Positions 42,501 through 54,185 of a DNA stretch of 64,000 nt are shown piece after piece. Numbering within the stretch: position 1 is the first letter of the stretch; each line of letters begins with the position of its first letter. This DNA comes from Delphinus delphis (Eukaryota; Chordata; Mammalia; Artiodactyla; Delphinidae). The position numbers and the translations under genes were made by a program. Below the pieces are notes generated by a model that had not been told where the DNA came from, did no database searches, and worked only from the letters and a program-made list of their open reading frames with translations. The stretch covers positions 19,661,730 through 19,725,729 of the forward strand of contig NC_082697.1 in assembly GCF_949987515.2 (NCBI RefSeq), read 5' to 3'.

Positions 42501-43369
42501 AATCCCCTGAACTGTGTATCATCAATTTCAAGTGACAACACTTATACTAAGGAAGGAGGATTTGGAGGTATGGAATGGGGGTTTCTCTTTGCCACCACAA
42601 GTTCAACTTCTGCAGAGGCACCATTTCACCAGTAGAATAGTGATTATTTAATAAACAATCCAACTTGTAGACTGACTGCAGGAGTTCTTCAGGGTGTATA
42701 ATTATGGAAAGGCCAAACGAGGGTCAACCATTGGCCCATGCTGCCTGGCAGATATCTGGGACCTAGGTCTGTGGTCAATGCCAGTAAGGCATGGTGTGAG
42801 CTCTCCTGAACCTTAAAGACAGAATCTGTATCAGCCAAGATGCTGATCTGCCTATGAAGCAAGATTCCAAGGTGGGAAAGGCCAATGAGAAGGAATAAGT
42901 GTGCTCAAACCAAGACCTTGCACACAATGCAAAAGAGTCAAGGGACCAAGCTAGAAGGACCTTAAGCACCTGTAGGCAGGCCTGCTCCTCAGGCAGGTAT
43001 GAAGGTGACACCTGCAAGACCAAGGCAGACCCACCACCAAGCCTTAGGCTTATGTGGCCTCCATTTATAAAGTGCATGCCTTAGAGATTATTTTGAAGAA
43101 AGGCCTTAACACAAAACCTTTGGTTCAATGGGCCAGACTAAGTGTGTCTACGTTATCAAGGAGAGACCATCCATCTGGTTCCCACCCCAAAGTCTACGTT
43201 CATGGACATTGAATTCATGGGATTTTACTATGCAGCGCTCTGAGCTCACAGGACGGATGAATCATTGAGGGTTTAGGATAAGGGTTAAAATTCACCCCAG
43301 AGCTAATTTAAGAAGCTTTCTCTGGACTTACATTAAAAATAAGATTTGATTTGCCAGGGCAGCTGTGGT
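42501..43369. other. Unassigned non-coding DNA
   Basis: Nothing recognised. A 100-codon minus-strand frame at 42775-43077 shows no domain. Confidence 0.5.
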
Positions 43370-43500
43370 CCAGAGAGTGAACCAAGACTTGATTTCCTGA
43401 CAGAGTTGCCATTTACAGGCTGCAAGACCTGGGAATGAGAATACCTACCTCACAGGTGTTAATGTGAGCACTTAAACAGATGATGTATGTGAGGGCTTTG
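43370..43500 (+). repeat. MIR-like SINE tail
   Basis: 'ttacaggctgcaagacctggg...aatacctacctcacaggtgttaatgtgagcacttaaacagatgatgtatgtgagggct' resembles the MIR 3' half. Confidence 0.55.
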
Positions 43501-43903
43501 GGAAACAGGAGTGTCATAACAAATGTGCAAGCTTGGCTTTCCAGGCCAAGGCGGCCCAGAAGGAAAAGCCGGTCACACACACGGGCCTACATCAGTCCAG
43601 AGTATGGGAAGGCCAGCCCATACACACACGTGGGGGTGACCCCCCAGGGTGTCTTTGGATTCTTGCACACATGGACTTCTCTGTTACTCCACAGCATTTG
43701 TTCTCATTGCTCAGGCTCCTGGTGCCTTCAAGTCATGGGGAAATGTGGGTGCATCTCCTGTCCATGCTGAAGCTGCCAGGGCCACCTCCTCCTCAAGCCC
43801 TTGGAAAGTAATTTTCTCTTGGTCCAGTCATGGAGCTTGCTGGTTTATACAATTGTGTCCTCCACAGGCCAATATTATCCCTCAAAAAGAAACACCCTCA
43901 TTC
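43501..43903. other. Unassigned non-coding DNA
   Basis: Three overlapping plus-strand frames of 91-96 codons (43480-43924) run through it without recognisable domains. Not called as genes. Confidence 0.45.
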
Positions 43904-43948
43904 TGGTTACCTGTGGCTGCATAAAATATCACCCCACAAACCCGAAAC
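43904..43948 (-). repeat. Ancient LTR-like repeat, left part, split by an ERV LTR
   Basis: 'ctggttacctgtggctgcataaaatatcaccccacaaac' has the same start as the repeat at 32108. After the ERV LTR the older text resumes at about 44571 with 'gctacttaagcaatgacattc...gattctgcagtttgagcagggctcag'. Confidence 0.55.
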
Positions 43949-44570
43949 TGAACAAGACCCTGTGGGTCTTCCCTCCTAGGCATGGAAGCCCTTTTGTGTC
44001 CCCCCATTTCTTGGTTGTAGGAAATAAGCTTCAGTCTCCATGACCTTCCCTGAGTTCCAAAGGGCAGATTCAAACAGTTGCTAATCAGGGAAGGGAGCAG
44101 ATGCAGAGACAAGGCAGGAGCAGTCAAGAAACAAGAGTGTAGCCTTGGAACAGGGTCCTGGTTCCTCCTCAAGGTATACATATATCAGTATCTTTGAGCT
44201 CTTCTACAGAACTAAAACCCCCCCAAAATGGAGATGTTAACTACTTAATGAAGCATTCTTCATTCCAGAGAGAAGGTAACAGTTTGATAACCTCGAGAAC
44301 CATAAAAGCTCATCAGGAGACCACCTGAGGCCAGATTAAAGGAATCCAGACCCTGCACACACCCTGATCCTTGTCAGCAACCCTGGCCTTGAACCAATGC
44401 TATAAAACTCCTCGCCAAATCTCCCTGGGTTGAGACAGTGTTTGAGGGCACGAGCCCACTGTGTCCTCTTTTGCCTGGCAAAGCAATAAAGCTATTCTTT
44501 TCTACTTCACTCAAAATTCTGTCTCTGAGATTTGATTCGGCACTGGTGCACAGAAATGGAGTTTCTGGCA
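43949..44570 (+). mobile_element. Solo LTR of a class I (gamma-type) endogenous retrovirus
   Basis: U3 is followed by a TATAAAA box at 44401-44407, an R region, the polyadenylation signal AATAAA at 44485-44490, then a U5 ending TTTCTGGCA at 44570. This TATA-R-AATAAA-U5 spacing is the classical gammaretroviral LTR layout. No gag, pol or env flanks it, so the provirus has been lost by LTR-LTR recombination. The 5' edge (43949 or 43961) and target duplication are not resolved. Confidence 0.75.
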
Positions 44571-44937
44571 TCACACCTAGCTACTTAAGCAATGACATTC
44601 ATGTTGCTCGTGATTCTGCAGTTTGAGCAGGGCTCAGAGAACAGGTCACTTCAGATCCACTCAGCATCACAGGGGGCTGGGATCATCTGGAAGGTCATTC
44701 ACATCCATCTCTGACAATTAATGTTGAGGATTAGATGGAACATTCACTGGAGCTAGGGCTGGACCACCTGGATGTGGTCTTTGTATGTAGCTGGTTGGCT
44801 TCCCCATGGCCTGGTATCTGGGTTCTAAGGGCAGGGGTGACTGCAGTGGGGGAGAAAGAGGAAGAGAGACAGAGAGGGAGATGGAACTGTATGACCTAGC
44901 CTTGGAAGCCACATGGTGTCACAGCAACATAATATTT
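44571..44937 (-). repeat. Ancient LTR-like repeat, right part
   Basis: Continuation of 43904-43948: '...gtatgacctagccttggaagccacatggtgtcacagc' near 44887 is its recognisable end. Confidence 0.5.
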
Positions 44938-44986
44938 ATTAGAAGCAAGTCACTTCTAAATACTAAGACTGTCATGTAATCAAGGG

Positions 44987-45065
44987 AGCACCACACCCTT
45001 ACCACCTTTTGGTGGTAAGAGTGTCAAGAATTTACAGGCATATTTTGAAAGCACCACACCCTTAC
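44987..45065. repeat. 16-bp direct repeat enclosing a 14-bp hairpin
   Basis: AGCACCACACCCTTAC occurs at 44987-45002 and again at 45050-45065. Overlapping the first copy, 44993-45006 pairs with 45011-45024 (one mismatch) around a TTTT loop. Confidence 0.9.
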
Positions 45066-45304
45066 ATCCAGCCCCATAAGTATTACATTCTTCAATAAGG
45101 GCTAAAACCCTGCTTTGCCTGGCATTAGCAGGTTCCGAGTCTTTATTATGATTTATTAATGAAACGCCTCTTGCCATTTTACTGGCAAGTATTTGTTTTC
45201 AGTCCCCTTGCCCTGGGACTCAGATGTAAGTCACTTGATGCTAGACTGGGGAAATGATACTCTTCTGTACTCAGAGTCACACTTTCATTTTGTAACCAAG
45301 GTTT
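45066..45304. other. Unassigned non-coding DNA
   Basis: Nothing recognised. Confidence 0.5.
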
Positions 45305-45620
45305 TTGTTTGTGGATTGTCTTGATGACTCCTGTTGTGTAACAAACTATCAAGACTTACATGCCTCAGAGTGGCTGGAGTTCAGCTGATTAGGCTTCGCT
45401 AGAGAAGCTTGCCTGGGGAAGCTCTGTTCTATCTCTCAACCTCCTCCTGGGACCAGGGTGTTAGCCAAGGCATGTGTCATCCATGGTGGGGGCAGAGACA
45501 GACTAGGGCAAGTAGAAATAGATAAGGCCTTTTAAGTCCTAGTCTCAGAATCAGTCAGGTCTCACTTCTACCCACATGTCATTGGTCAAACCAAATCACA
45601 TGGTCAAGTCCAAAGTCAAG
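45305..45620 (-). repeat. Ancient LTR-like repeat, family unassigned
   Basis: 'ttgtgtaacaaactatcaagac...aaggccttttaagtcctagtctcagaatcagtcagg...cattggtcaaaccaaatcacatggtcaagtccaaagtcaaggg' belongs to the same broad class as 32108-32526. Confidence 0.5.
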
Positions 45621-45741
45621 GGTAAGAGGAATGTACTCCACCTATGATAAGGCCATGGCATGTGCACGTGTGGATGCAGGGAATGGTGACGAATAAGAAC
45701 TATAATGAGATCTAACCCATTAATCAATCTTTTATTTTTAT

Positions 45742-46283
45742 TTTATTTTTTTTTTTAAAGAGAGGCATCTTGGGCTTCCCTGGCGACGCAGTGGTTGAGA
45801 GTCCACCTGCCGATGTAGGGGACACGGGTTCGTGCCCCGGTCCGGGAAGATTCCACATGCTCCAGAGCAGCTGGGCCCGTGAGCCATGGCCGCTGAGCCT
45901 GCGCATCCGGAGCCTGTGCTCCACAACGGAAGAGGCCACAACAGTGAGAGGCCCTCGTACCGCAAAAAAAGAGAGAGAGAGGCATCTTTTTAAAATTAAT
46001 TAATTAATTTATTTATATTTTTGGTTGTGTTGGGTCTTCGTTTCTGTGCGAGGGCTTTCTCTAGTTGTGGCAAGTGGGGGCCACTCTTCATCACGGTGCG
46101 TGGGCCTCTCACTATCACGGCCTCTCCTGTTGCGGAGCACAGGCTCCAGACGCGCAGGCTCAGTAGTTGTAGCTCACAGGCCTAGTTGCTCTGTGGCATG
46201 CGGGATCTTCCCAGACCAGGGCTCGAACCCATGTTCCCTGCATTGGCAGGCAGACTCTCAACCACTGCACCACCAGGGAAGCC
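45742..46283 (-). mobile_element. CHR-type SINE (outer) with perfect 17-bp target duplication
   Basis: The minus strand reads TGGGCTTCCCTGGTGGTGCAG from 46283 and has a B box near 46225 (GGTTCGAGCCCTGG), ending in an A-rich tail (45742-46020 on the plus strand, split). CAATCTTTTATTTTTAT is duplicated exactly at 45725-45741 and 46284-46300. Its tail is interrupted by a second SINE. Confidence 0.9.
45772..45976 (+). mobile_element. CHR SINE inserted in the tail of another SINE
   Basis: Starts GGGCTTCCCTGGCGACGCAG, B box near 45828 (GGTTCGTGCCCC), CpG-rich body and a short A/GA tail. GAGAGGCATCTT at 45760-45771 is duplicated at 45977-45988. It sits within the A-rich end of the outer minus-strand SINE and so is younger. 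Confidence 0.93.
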
Positions 46284-46300
46284 CAATCTTTTATTTTTAT

Positions 46301-47699
46301 ATTGACTGTCTTGTCCTTAAGGCAGAGATTACAAATGTCACCATCCCCACCTCCTACCTCCATGACAGCTGTGGTGCACAGAGTCCAGCATGCTTGATGG
46401 AGGGTCTGGAACACACTTCAGACCTTCTCTCAGCACAGTGCTCCACAGTAAATTGATTGGATCTGGAGAAAGAAAGAAACCACCTTTTGAGTAAATCCTA
46501 TCCCAAGAGGCTTCTTTGTCTTCAATCCAATGTCCCGTTCCCCATCATGCAAAACTCTCCTGGCTTGTCTAGACATGTCAAGGTGCTAAGATGAGAACCG
46601 CAGAGGCTGCTCATACAAAGGTGTGCGAGAATTACCATTTGAACCATACACATCATTTTTTATTTGCTTCTTCTAGAATAAGGGAGGTCAAACATATTAT
46701 CATGCACGCAGACCATGAACCAAGGAAACACTGTCCTGAGCGCCATGATAAGTCTATTCTCAAAGAGGAGGTCTCTTAAAATCACCTTTTCTTATGAATG
46801 GGAGGGGTCAGACTCCATTTAGGATGGAATGGCTGACATGCCATAAGTAAGACTGTGGTCCTAGGTCACACACTCAGGCACACACAGACAAACCCCCCAC
46901 GGTGCACACTCAAGAGAACACCTAGATTCAGGCACTCAGAGGAGATTCCTAGGAATCACTCATTCCTATTAAAGATTCTAGTGGTGGACAGAGTCCCTTG
47001 TTCCTTTGTCCCAATTTTTATTGCCACTCAGTGGGTATTATATACTAAGAAAATAACATACTTGCTAAAAAAATGAGAAACGTGTTTCTTGACTATTTGT
47101 TGTTACTGATCAGAAGTAAGCCATTTCCTCAGATGCATTGAATAGCTCTTAAAATATAACAGGAAACATTAATTAAGCAGAAGATGCCCCTCTGGGGAGT
47201 CCCTCTCCTCCTCAGCCATAGGACAACAGAAGCCAACAGGGCAGGATGGGTGTAGGGGACCTGCACCAGTGAAGGCAAAAGGCAAAGCTTTCCAGGGAGG
47301 AGAGCAGCAAGGTCAGGAGTCTATGCTACAGAAGGGGAGGTCAAGGATGCTTCAGAAGATAAGAAAATAAACCCATTTCTGGAATCTGTATCAGAGGTGA
47401 CAGTGACATATGGATTAATATGTTGGTCAGGGAGATTTTTACTTTCCAGTCTCCCAGGTGGGCTTGCTTTGTTTTGCCTCTTCACTGTGGAAGGGTTGGC
47501 CCAGTCCACCTGCCCTAAAGCATGATGGTCATCTCTCGGAGACAATTGTCACCTTCAAAGGAAAGCTAACATTGTAGGACTGAAACTTTGCTTGGAACAT
47601 TACTAATGTCTCTAGGGCTAAAGCACCCCCCTTTCCAAGACAGATTGTATGACCCATCTAGACAGTGGGAGGAGGGGGCATGGAGATGGGTCTTATTGC
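46301..47699. other. Unassigned non-coding DNA
   Basis: No repeat recognised. Short frames of up to 74 codons have no domain. Confidence 0.5.
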
Positions 47700-48780
47700 C
47701 AAACATTCAGTGAAGAAATCTTTAAGACAGATCAGCCAACCCAGCCCAAGTGCTAATTGGTTCACAGTTCCCTAATTAGTTTGTCATCTACCTGGACAGC
47801 TTAGCAGTTGGCTGGAAGCCCAGACCCTTACCAGCCAAATTCACAGCTCCGGGATTTGGAAATGTAGCGGCAGTGACAATTCTGCACTCTGCCCACACGT
47901 GGGCTTGCTGCATCCCTCCTGACCCCCGCATGTACACACCCTCTTGCTAAAATGTAACGGTGATAATGGATTCTCACAATGCTGTTAACAATCTCATTAG
48001 GCTGTTTGGTGTAAGGAGGAAGCAAGAGCCCTTCTAACTTCGCTCTAGCACTTTTTGAACAAACTACAGAGCTGCTCAGACCCGTTTCCTCCTTAAGCAA
48101 AGCCTGCAGCTATGGTTGAAGGGGGTCCAGGAGACAGAGCTCCCAAATGTCTCTTCCATCATGGCTGAAAGTCTGTGTGCCACAAGCTATTAGCTCATCT
48201 GGATTAAGAACCACCTTCTCTCTCCTTCCCAAGTATTCACTATGAAGCCAAGACATTGCTTTCAGCCTCAGAATTTTACACTTGGGTAACATAACGGCTC
48301 TTGTCTGAAGGAAGAAAAAAATTGCACGTATGCCAAGTTCTGATATAATTTCTATCACAATATATCTTCAATGTATACAAACATAAAGCTTTGTATTAAC
48401 TCTTTGTCCTCGTGTCTCATATACAACTATAATACAAAACCCATTCACAACTGGAACAGAAGCAAAACAACAATAGCCATTACATTTGAATTAAAATATT
48501 AATTCAATGTGCATCTTGTGTTGTGCTCCTGAAACTAAATTGCCATTTGAAATCTAAACATGGCACACTGATTACTCTGTTTCGACAGCATCTTTTCGGT
48601 TCCGGCAAGCTGATACTACAGTGCACTGTGTGATGAGTCAATATCCATCCCACTCTCTCCCATTGTTTGCCTGTTTGAGCTGTTACTGAAGCTTTGTTCT
48701 TACAAATGGATTGTGGACATTAATTGACCTTCACTTGAAAATGGACACCTCAGTTATGCAGTTAACTCTCCTCTCATCTT
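47700..48780. other. Repeat-free 1.1-kb block, candidate conserved non-coding element
   Basis: No transposon trace over about 1.1 kb, unlike its surroundings. It carries homeodomain-type cores such as CTAATTGG (about 47754) and CTAATTAG (about 47772), CTCATTAGG, and ATTAATTG (about 48719). Conservation cannot be tested from this window. Confidence 0.35.
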
Positions 48781-49339
48781 TTTTTTTTTTTGATAAAAAC
48801 ACAAATGGGAGTATAGGGAAATAAATGTGTCTAGTGTCTAGTAATATATAAGTAGAGAGTAGTTGTCTCTATGACCCGGAATATATTTGCACTGATGCTT
48901 TTTTACTATTATTATTAAAACAATAAAGACACCATTGGTCAAATAATTAACATTGTGGAAAATTGAACACCTGCCTTCTCTCTTTCCTAGGAGGCTCATT
49001 TACTCGGCTTGTAAACTGGCCCTCAGCAGTCTTCTTGATCCCCTTAAATATTAGTTTGAGTGTGTCTCATACTAAAGTTACAAGTCCAGCTACACTAGTG
49101 CAACTATGGTCTTTGCAAGATTTTTTTTTTTCACACCGAATCTTTGCAAAGCCCTGTGTTTTTCTAATCTAGCCTAGGATAGACTGAAGTTACCGAGAAG
49201 GCAATAACACTTTGAGAGTTTTGAAACGTCAAAATCTGTCAATACATCCCTGAAGAATAAGACAGCCAATATCAGGATTTTCTTCAATGTACAGAAAAGT
49301 CTAGAGATGTTTCTCTAGAAGCTGTGTGTGTGCCCTGAG
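48781..49339. other. Unassigned AT-rich non-coding DNA
   Basis: T11 run at 48781-48791. Nothing else recognised. Confidence 0.5.
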
Positions 49340-49470
49340 CAAGGCCCAGGACTAGGGTGAGGCAAGTAAGGTACTCACCTCAGGCGTCAAATTTAAGGGG
49401 ATGCCAAGAAATCAGTATTCAAGATAAATAATAATTTAACGCAATCTTTTTAAGAAATCAGAATTAATCC
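49340..49470 (+). repeat. Ancient hAT-like repeat fragment, uncertain
   Basis: 'gagcaaggcccaggactagggtgaggcaagtaaggtactcacctcaggcgtcaaatttaaggggatgccaag' resembles an old DNA transposon of the Tip100 group. The name is not secure. Confidence 0.4.
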
Positions 49471-50524
49471 AAACACATCAATGATGAACAAATATCAATA
49501 TTTTAAATAAAGACCATTTCTCTGTTGAGTCATATGGAGCTTGAGGTAACAGGAAAAATGTGTGTCTCTATACACATGTTTTTATATATTTTATTAGTGG
49601 CTAATTTTTTTGCAGAACATTAAAGTATTTGGGAAAATCTTGAAACTTGAAGTGTAAGTGGACTAAAACTGACATTATTTTCAGATTAAGTGTTTTGTTT
49701 ATACCAAATTATAATTTATGATCATTTTACTTCAGCTTAAGTTAACTAAAAATTGTGTAAGATTGTCACTTGGTGAAGAAAAATCATCAACATGGCACTC
49801 TCTCAACTGAAAATGAGACAAGCAATGAAGTCAATTTTGAAAACATTGTTGATGTGTTTGCTTTCATGGAATCCAGGGCACACATATTTGCTTCTGTCTC
49901 AGGTTCCAATATGACTTGGCATGGCAGTCCTCTGGGCAAGGCAGAGGATAGATTTGAAGATTAATTAATTCTTGCAACAGAATAAATATGTTTTAAGTGT
50001 TAGCTGTTATTGTTATCACAATCTCTTCTCCTGAGCTCCAAATCAGAAGCAGGACTTCCGGCTGACTCTGCCAAATACGGTTCTGAAGAGCTGAGAGGAA
50101 GATGATGAAAGCAAGCTGGACAATAATCCAAGGTTTTCAGAAGTCGCCAAGTGCTGCTTCCATCTCGATGCTGTGTTATCTCCATGGTAACCTCAGAAGT
50201 AATGTTCCCCACTCCTCCCCTGCCCTCAGATTCTTCAACCCCTCTCAGCCATGTGGGCAGAGGAAAATCCAAATCTTATAGGGAAGAGGGGAAAGTGGAG
50301 ATAACATGGTGTTGCAGAAGGCTTTGGGTGAGAGACCAGATGGTTTCCCAAATTCTATAACCCTACAGTCATCCTTGTGGAAATGGGGATGTGGAAACGC
50401 ACTTCCTTAGCAGTGTTCTGTGCATTAAATGCCCCAATTTTTATAGGGTGCCTGAAGCAGTACCCAACACAGACTATGCCAAGAATAAATGTTTACAAAT
50501 GAAAGAAAAAGGAAGGAAGGAATG
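49471..50524. other. Unassigned non-coding DNA
   Basis: Nothing recognised. Confidence 0.5.
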
Positions 50525-50744
50525 TGTGCTGGTTTATGACAAGCTTTAATGTCTTAAAACAAGACTCATTTATCTCATGGTTCTGTAAGTTTGGAAGTCC
50601 AGGTGGGCTTGATTGGTTCTCTGCTGAACATCTCACAAGGTTGAAGTCAGTGGGTCAATTGGACTGGGTTCTTATCCTGAGACTCTGGAATGAAACCACT
50701 TACAAGTTATTTCAAGCTGGTTCCCTGCAAGGTCCCTTCTTTTT
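50525..50744 (-). repeat. Ancient LTR-like repeat fragment, uncertain
   Basis: 'ctttaatgtcttaaaacaagactcatttatctcatggttctgtaagtttggaagtccagg' looks like the reverse of an old LTR 3' end. Confidence 0.4.
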
Positions 50745-50875
50745 TGCTTAATCTTTATAACAACATTATATGATAAGCCATGATCCCATTTTACAGATGA
50801 AGAAACTCTTCAGCAATTGAACAATTCCCCCAAGGTTTCAGTGTTGGTCTGTCTAACTGATGACTCCAAGTTTTT
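50745..50875 (-). repeat. MIR SINE fragment
   Basis: 'aatctttataacaacattatatgataagccatgatcccattttacagatgaagaaactc' is the MIR core in reverse. Confidence 0.75.
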
Positions 50876-51629
50876 GTTTGAAAATAAGAGAAAATACACA
50901 TTAATGTGGAAATCAGGCAGTAATTAAAGGCTTGATTTCTTTCTGGAAAATGATGTGGCCATTGGAAAGCTTAACAAAGACAACTATACACCACATTAAC
51001 CCTGCTTCCATATTTCCACTTGCCTTTTCAAAACACTTTGGCAATCTCAGGTCTTAGGAATTTATGCACAAAAGCTATAAAGTGCCCTGAGTCCTTCCAA
51101 CCACCTAGAAAGGAATGTACTGGGTAGACACCAGGCTGCCTGATGTGGACCTAGGTTGGTATAAGTTTCTAATGCCAACTGAAAGCTGCCTATTTGCATA
51201 TAACGTTATTTTCTAGTCCTCCAGTTTGGAAGCTATAGTCCCAATGCCTAAATACTGGAAATTCAGGGATCTACGAAAGTTTTGAGGAGGATGTTCTAAG
51301 GAAATTCAAGTGCACATTCACTGGGTCACCTACTCTATTCCAGACTTTGTATGAGGCCCAGGTGATTTGACCACCACAGGCCTATCCTTAGCTCTCATTG
51401 AGACTGTGAGATTGTGAGGCTATACTTTTGTCCCTTTCCTAGAAGTTGAGACAAGAAAACATTCAATAATTCAAAAAGACATCCCCCACCAAAGGCTTTC
51501 CCTAAAAGATAAAATTGAAGAATGGTGTAGTCATCAGTACTATGGGTCCCTGTTTTCTAACTTGGGCCACTTAATATAACCTGTGCTCAAAATTAAACTT
51601 GGTGTGAAGCTTGGGGTCTCTTTAAACTA
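50876..51629. other. Unassigned non-coding DNA
   Basis: Nothing recognised. Confidence 0.5.
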
Positions 51630-51637
51630 TTTACTTG

Positions 51638-51996
51638 GGGCTTCCCTGGTGGCACAGTGGTTAAGAATCCACCTGCCAATGCAGGGGACACAGGTTCGAT
51701 CCCTGGTCCGGGAAGATCTCACATGCCTCAAAGCAACTAGCCCGTGCACCACAACTACTGAGCCTGTGCTCTAGAGCCCACGAGCCACAACTACTGAGCC
51801 CGTGTGCCACAACTACTGAGGCCCGCGGGCCTAGAGCCCATGCTCCACAACAAGAGAAGCCACCGCAATGAGAAGCCTGCGCACCGCAACAAAGAGTAGC
51901 CCCCGCTCTCCGCAACTAGAGAAAGCCCGTGAGCAGCAACAAAGACACAACACAGACAAAAATAAGTAAATAAATTCATTAAGAAAAAAAAAAGTG
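51638..51996 (+). mobile_element. CHR-type SINE, long form
   Basis: Starts GGGCTTCCCTGGTGGCACAG, B box near 51692 (GGTTCGATCCCTGG), several 'acaactactgagcc' units and an AAATAAGTAAATAAA tail. TTTACTTG is duplicated at 51630-51637 and 51997-52004. Closely resembles the SINE at 40212. Confidence 0.93.
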
Positions 51997-52004
51997 TTTA
52001 CTTG

Positions 52005-53084
52005 TTTAATCTTTTGGTCTCTGTTTTATCCTTATTTCTCAGTGGAGATTCTTTTTGAGAAATTCTAGTCCCTTTTGAAGAACCAAATGGGAAATGGATT
52101 TTCCCCCCTTTTAAGTCAGGATAGACAGGGAAGCAATGTGACCCTAACTCATTAACTGGCTGTCTTTGGGAGAGGGCCAGTGGCCCAGAAGAGAAGCCAG
52201 ACGGGGTCAGAGACCTCAAACTGACAGATGTGGCAGTGGAGGATTCCAGGAAATAAGATCAAAGGCTGGCCAGGAACAAGAGCCACTTGCCCAGATGCAA
52301 AACCCCAGAGGGGTGAAGGTAAAGGCTTGGGCAGTGTTTGGACTGAGTCATGGGGGAAACTGGTTAGCAGCTAGGGTCAAGTTTGGGACAATGGAGCACT
52401 GTCCAAGGAACTTCAGAAAAGAGAGGGAGGGCAGGCAAGAAGGCATTGGTGGGACTCTGAGTTAGTTGCATCATCTATATAAATGGCTTTACTTAACCCC
52501 TCTTGTGGCCCCCATTATGTATGCCTGAATGTGACAATATGCTGTAAAAGGATAATGGGGCAGCATATAGATCAACTCCATTGTATAAGGATCAGGGAGA
52601 AACAAGCAAACAAATCCACAAACTTAAAGAAAAAAGAGAATTAGTAGGAGTTGTCTGTGACGATTACCCATTCTTCCTCAACTGTGTCATCACAGTGTCA
52701 AGTATCACATGGGCAGTTTACTGACCTATGAGCAAAAAATGGTGCCTGATGTGACTCAGTCTTCCATCTCTGACAGAGTCAACACCCTCCCACTGAGAGA
52801 TGAGACAATGAAGACTTGACCCTGAACCCTTTACTGAGCTTGGAAAGGGGTCTTGGACCAGTTTATTTTGACAAATTTTGCAAAATGCCTTTATCTGTGC
52901 TCATTTTTTAAAGACCCACTTAACTTGCAATCCATTTAAAATTTATTGAACAGCACATCCTATTATGTTGGCAGAATTTCCTCTTTAAAACAATGTCCTC
53001 GCTTCAAATATTTTAATGATAACACCAAGTAAGTAACTACTAAAACAACTCACAAAATAAAGCCTTCTTTGGACCAGACTGAAC
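52005..53084. other. Unassigned non-coding DNA
   Basis: Nothing recognised. Confidence 0.5.
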
Positions 53085-53893
53085 TAGGCAAAGAGGACAT
53101 GGATGAAGACGACATGCCAGAATTCCAACTAATAAATGGAGAAGAAAAGATGGAATTAGAAAATCACCCCTTGGCTACCACTACAATAATAATGGTTTCA
53201 GGCAAGGATCATTAATGGATGCTAAAATTAGTGGGTGTAAGTACTATGAGAAACAAGATATTTACATGGTCTCAGAGTATTTCCCCCCAAGATACTAATT
53301 AATTACAAAAAGAATAATAGTAACTTTACAGTGGAGAAGCCTGGCAGACAGCACTTAAATAAAGCAATGAAAGTAAACATCACCAAAAGATGGGGGAGGG
53401 GGGTGTCAAATCAACATCATTTGTCTCGTGATACGAAGTTCTAAGAAGTACATAACATCACTTCTGTGGTTTTCCTACCAAAATTGCATAGCCTGAATCT
53501 AATTATGAGGAAACCTCAGACAAACCCAAATTAAGGGGCATCCTACTGAATAACTAATTTGTACGGTTCCAATATGTCAAGATTATGAAAGACAAAGAAA
53601 AGCTAGGGAACTGTTCCAAATTAAAGGAGAACAAAGGGACAAGACAGATTAAAGGGACAGGACAACTAAATGCAACTATGCGCACCCAGATTAGATACTG
53701 AATTGGTCCCAGGATTTAGCGGGATGACTGTTGAACTTTGAATAAGGCTGCAGATTAGATGATAGTATTGAATGAATGATCATTTCCTGATTTTGATAAT
53801 TGAACTATGTAAGAAAATGCCTTTGATCTTAGATAACTCACACTGAAGTATTTAGAGGCAAAGAGGTATCCCTTATTCAAACATTTCAAAATA

Positions 53894-53935
<42 letters not shown>

Positions 53936-53942
53936 ATGGATG

Positions 53943-53990
<48 letters not shown>

Positions 53991-54185
53991 TAGGAAGGGA
54001 AATAAATAAATAGAAAGGTAGATAGGTAGATAGATAGATAGGATAGAATGATTGATAGAATAATAAAGGAAATGTCAGCTTTTAATATTTGCAGATAATC
54101 TAGGTGAAGGTCATATGGAAATTACTTATACACTTCTTTAAACTTTTCTGTAAGTCTGAAATCATTTCAAAACAAAAAGTGAAAA
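53085..54185 (+). repeat. Old L1 (L1M class) 3' UTR with embedded microsatellites
   Basis: 'ggctgcagattagatgatagtattgaatgaatgatcatttcctgattttgataattgaactatgtaag' and the end 'cacttctttaaacttttctgtaagtctgaaatcatttcaaaacaaaaagt' follow the 3' UTR of an old mammalian L1. The left boundary is uncertain. Confidence 0.55.
53896..53990. repeat. Compound (GT)n(GATA)n microsatellite
   Basis: About 39 bp of GT (53896-53934), CATGGATG, then 12 perfect GATA units (53943-53990). Interrupted AGAT/GGTAGATA units continue to about 54045. Likely length-variable between individuals. Confidence 0.97.

Noticed and set aside
43480..43924. Three overlapping frames of about 91-96 codons
   Set aside because: No domain, mutually overlapping in different frames, and partly inside an ancient repeat.
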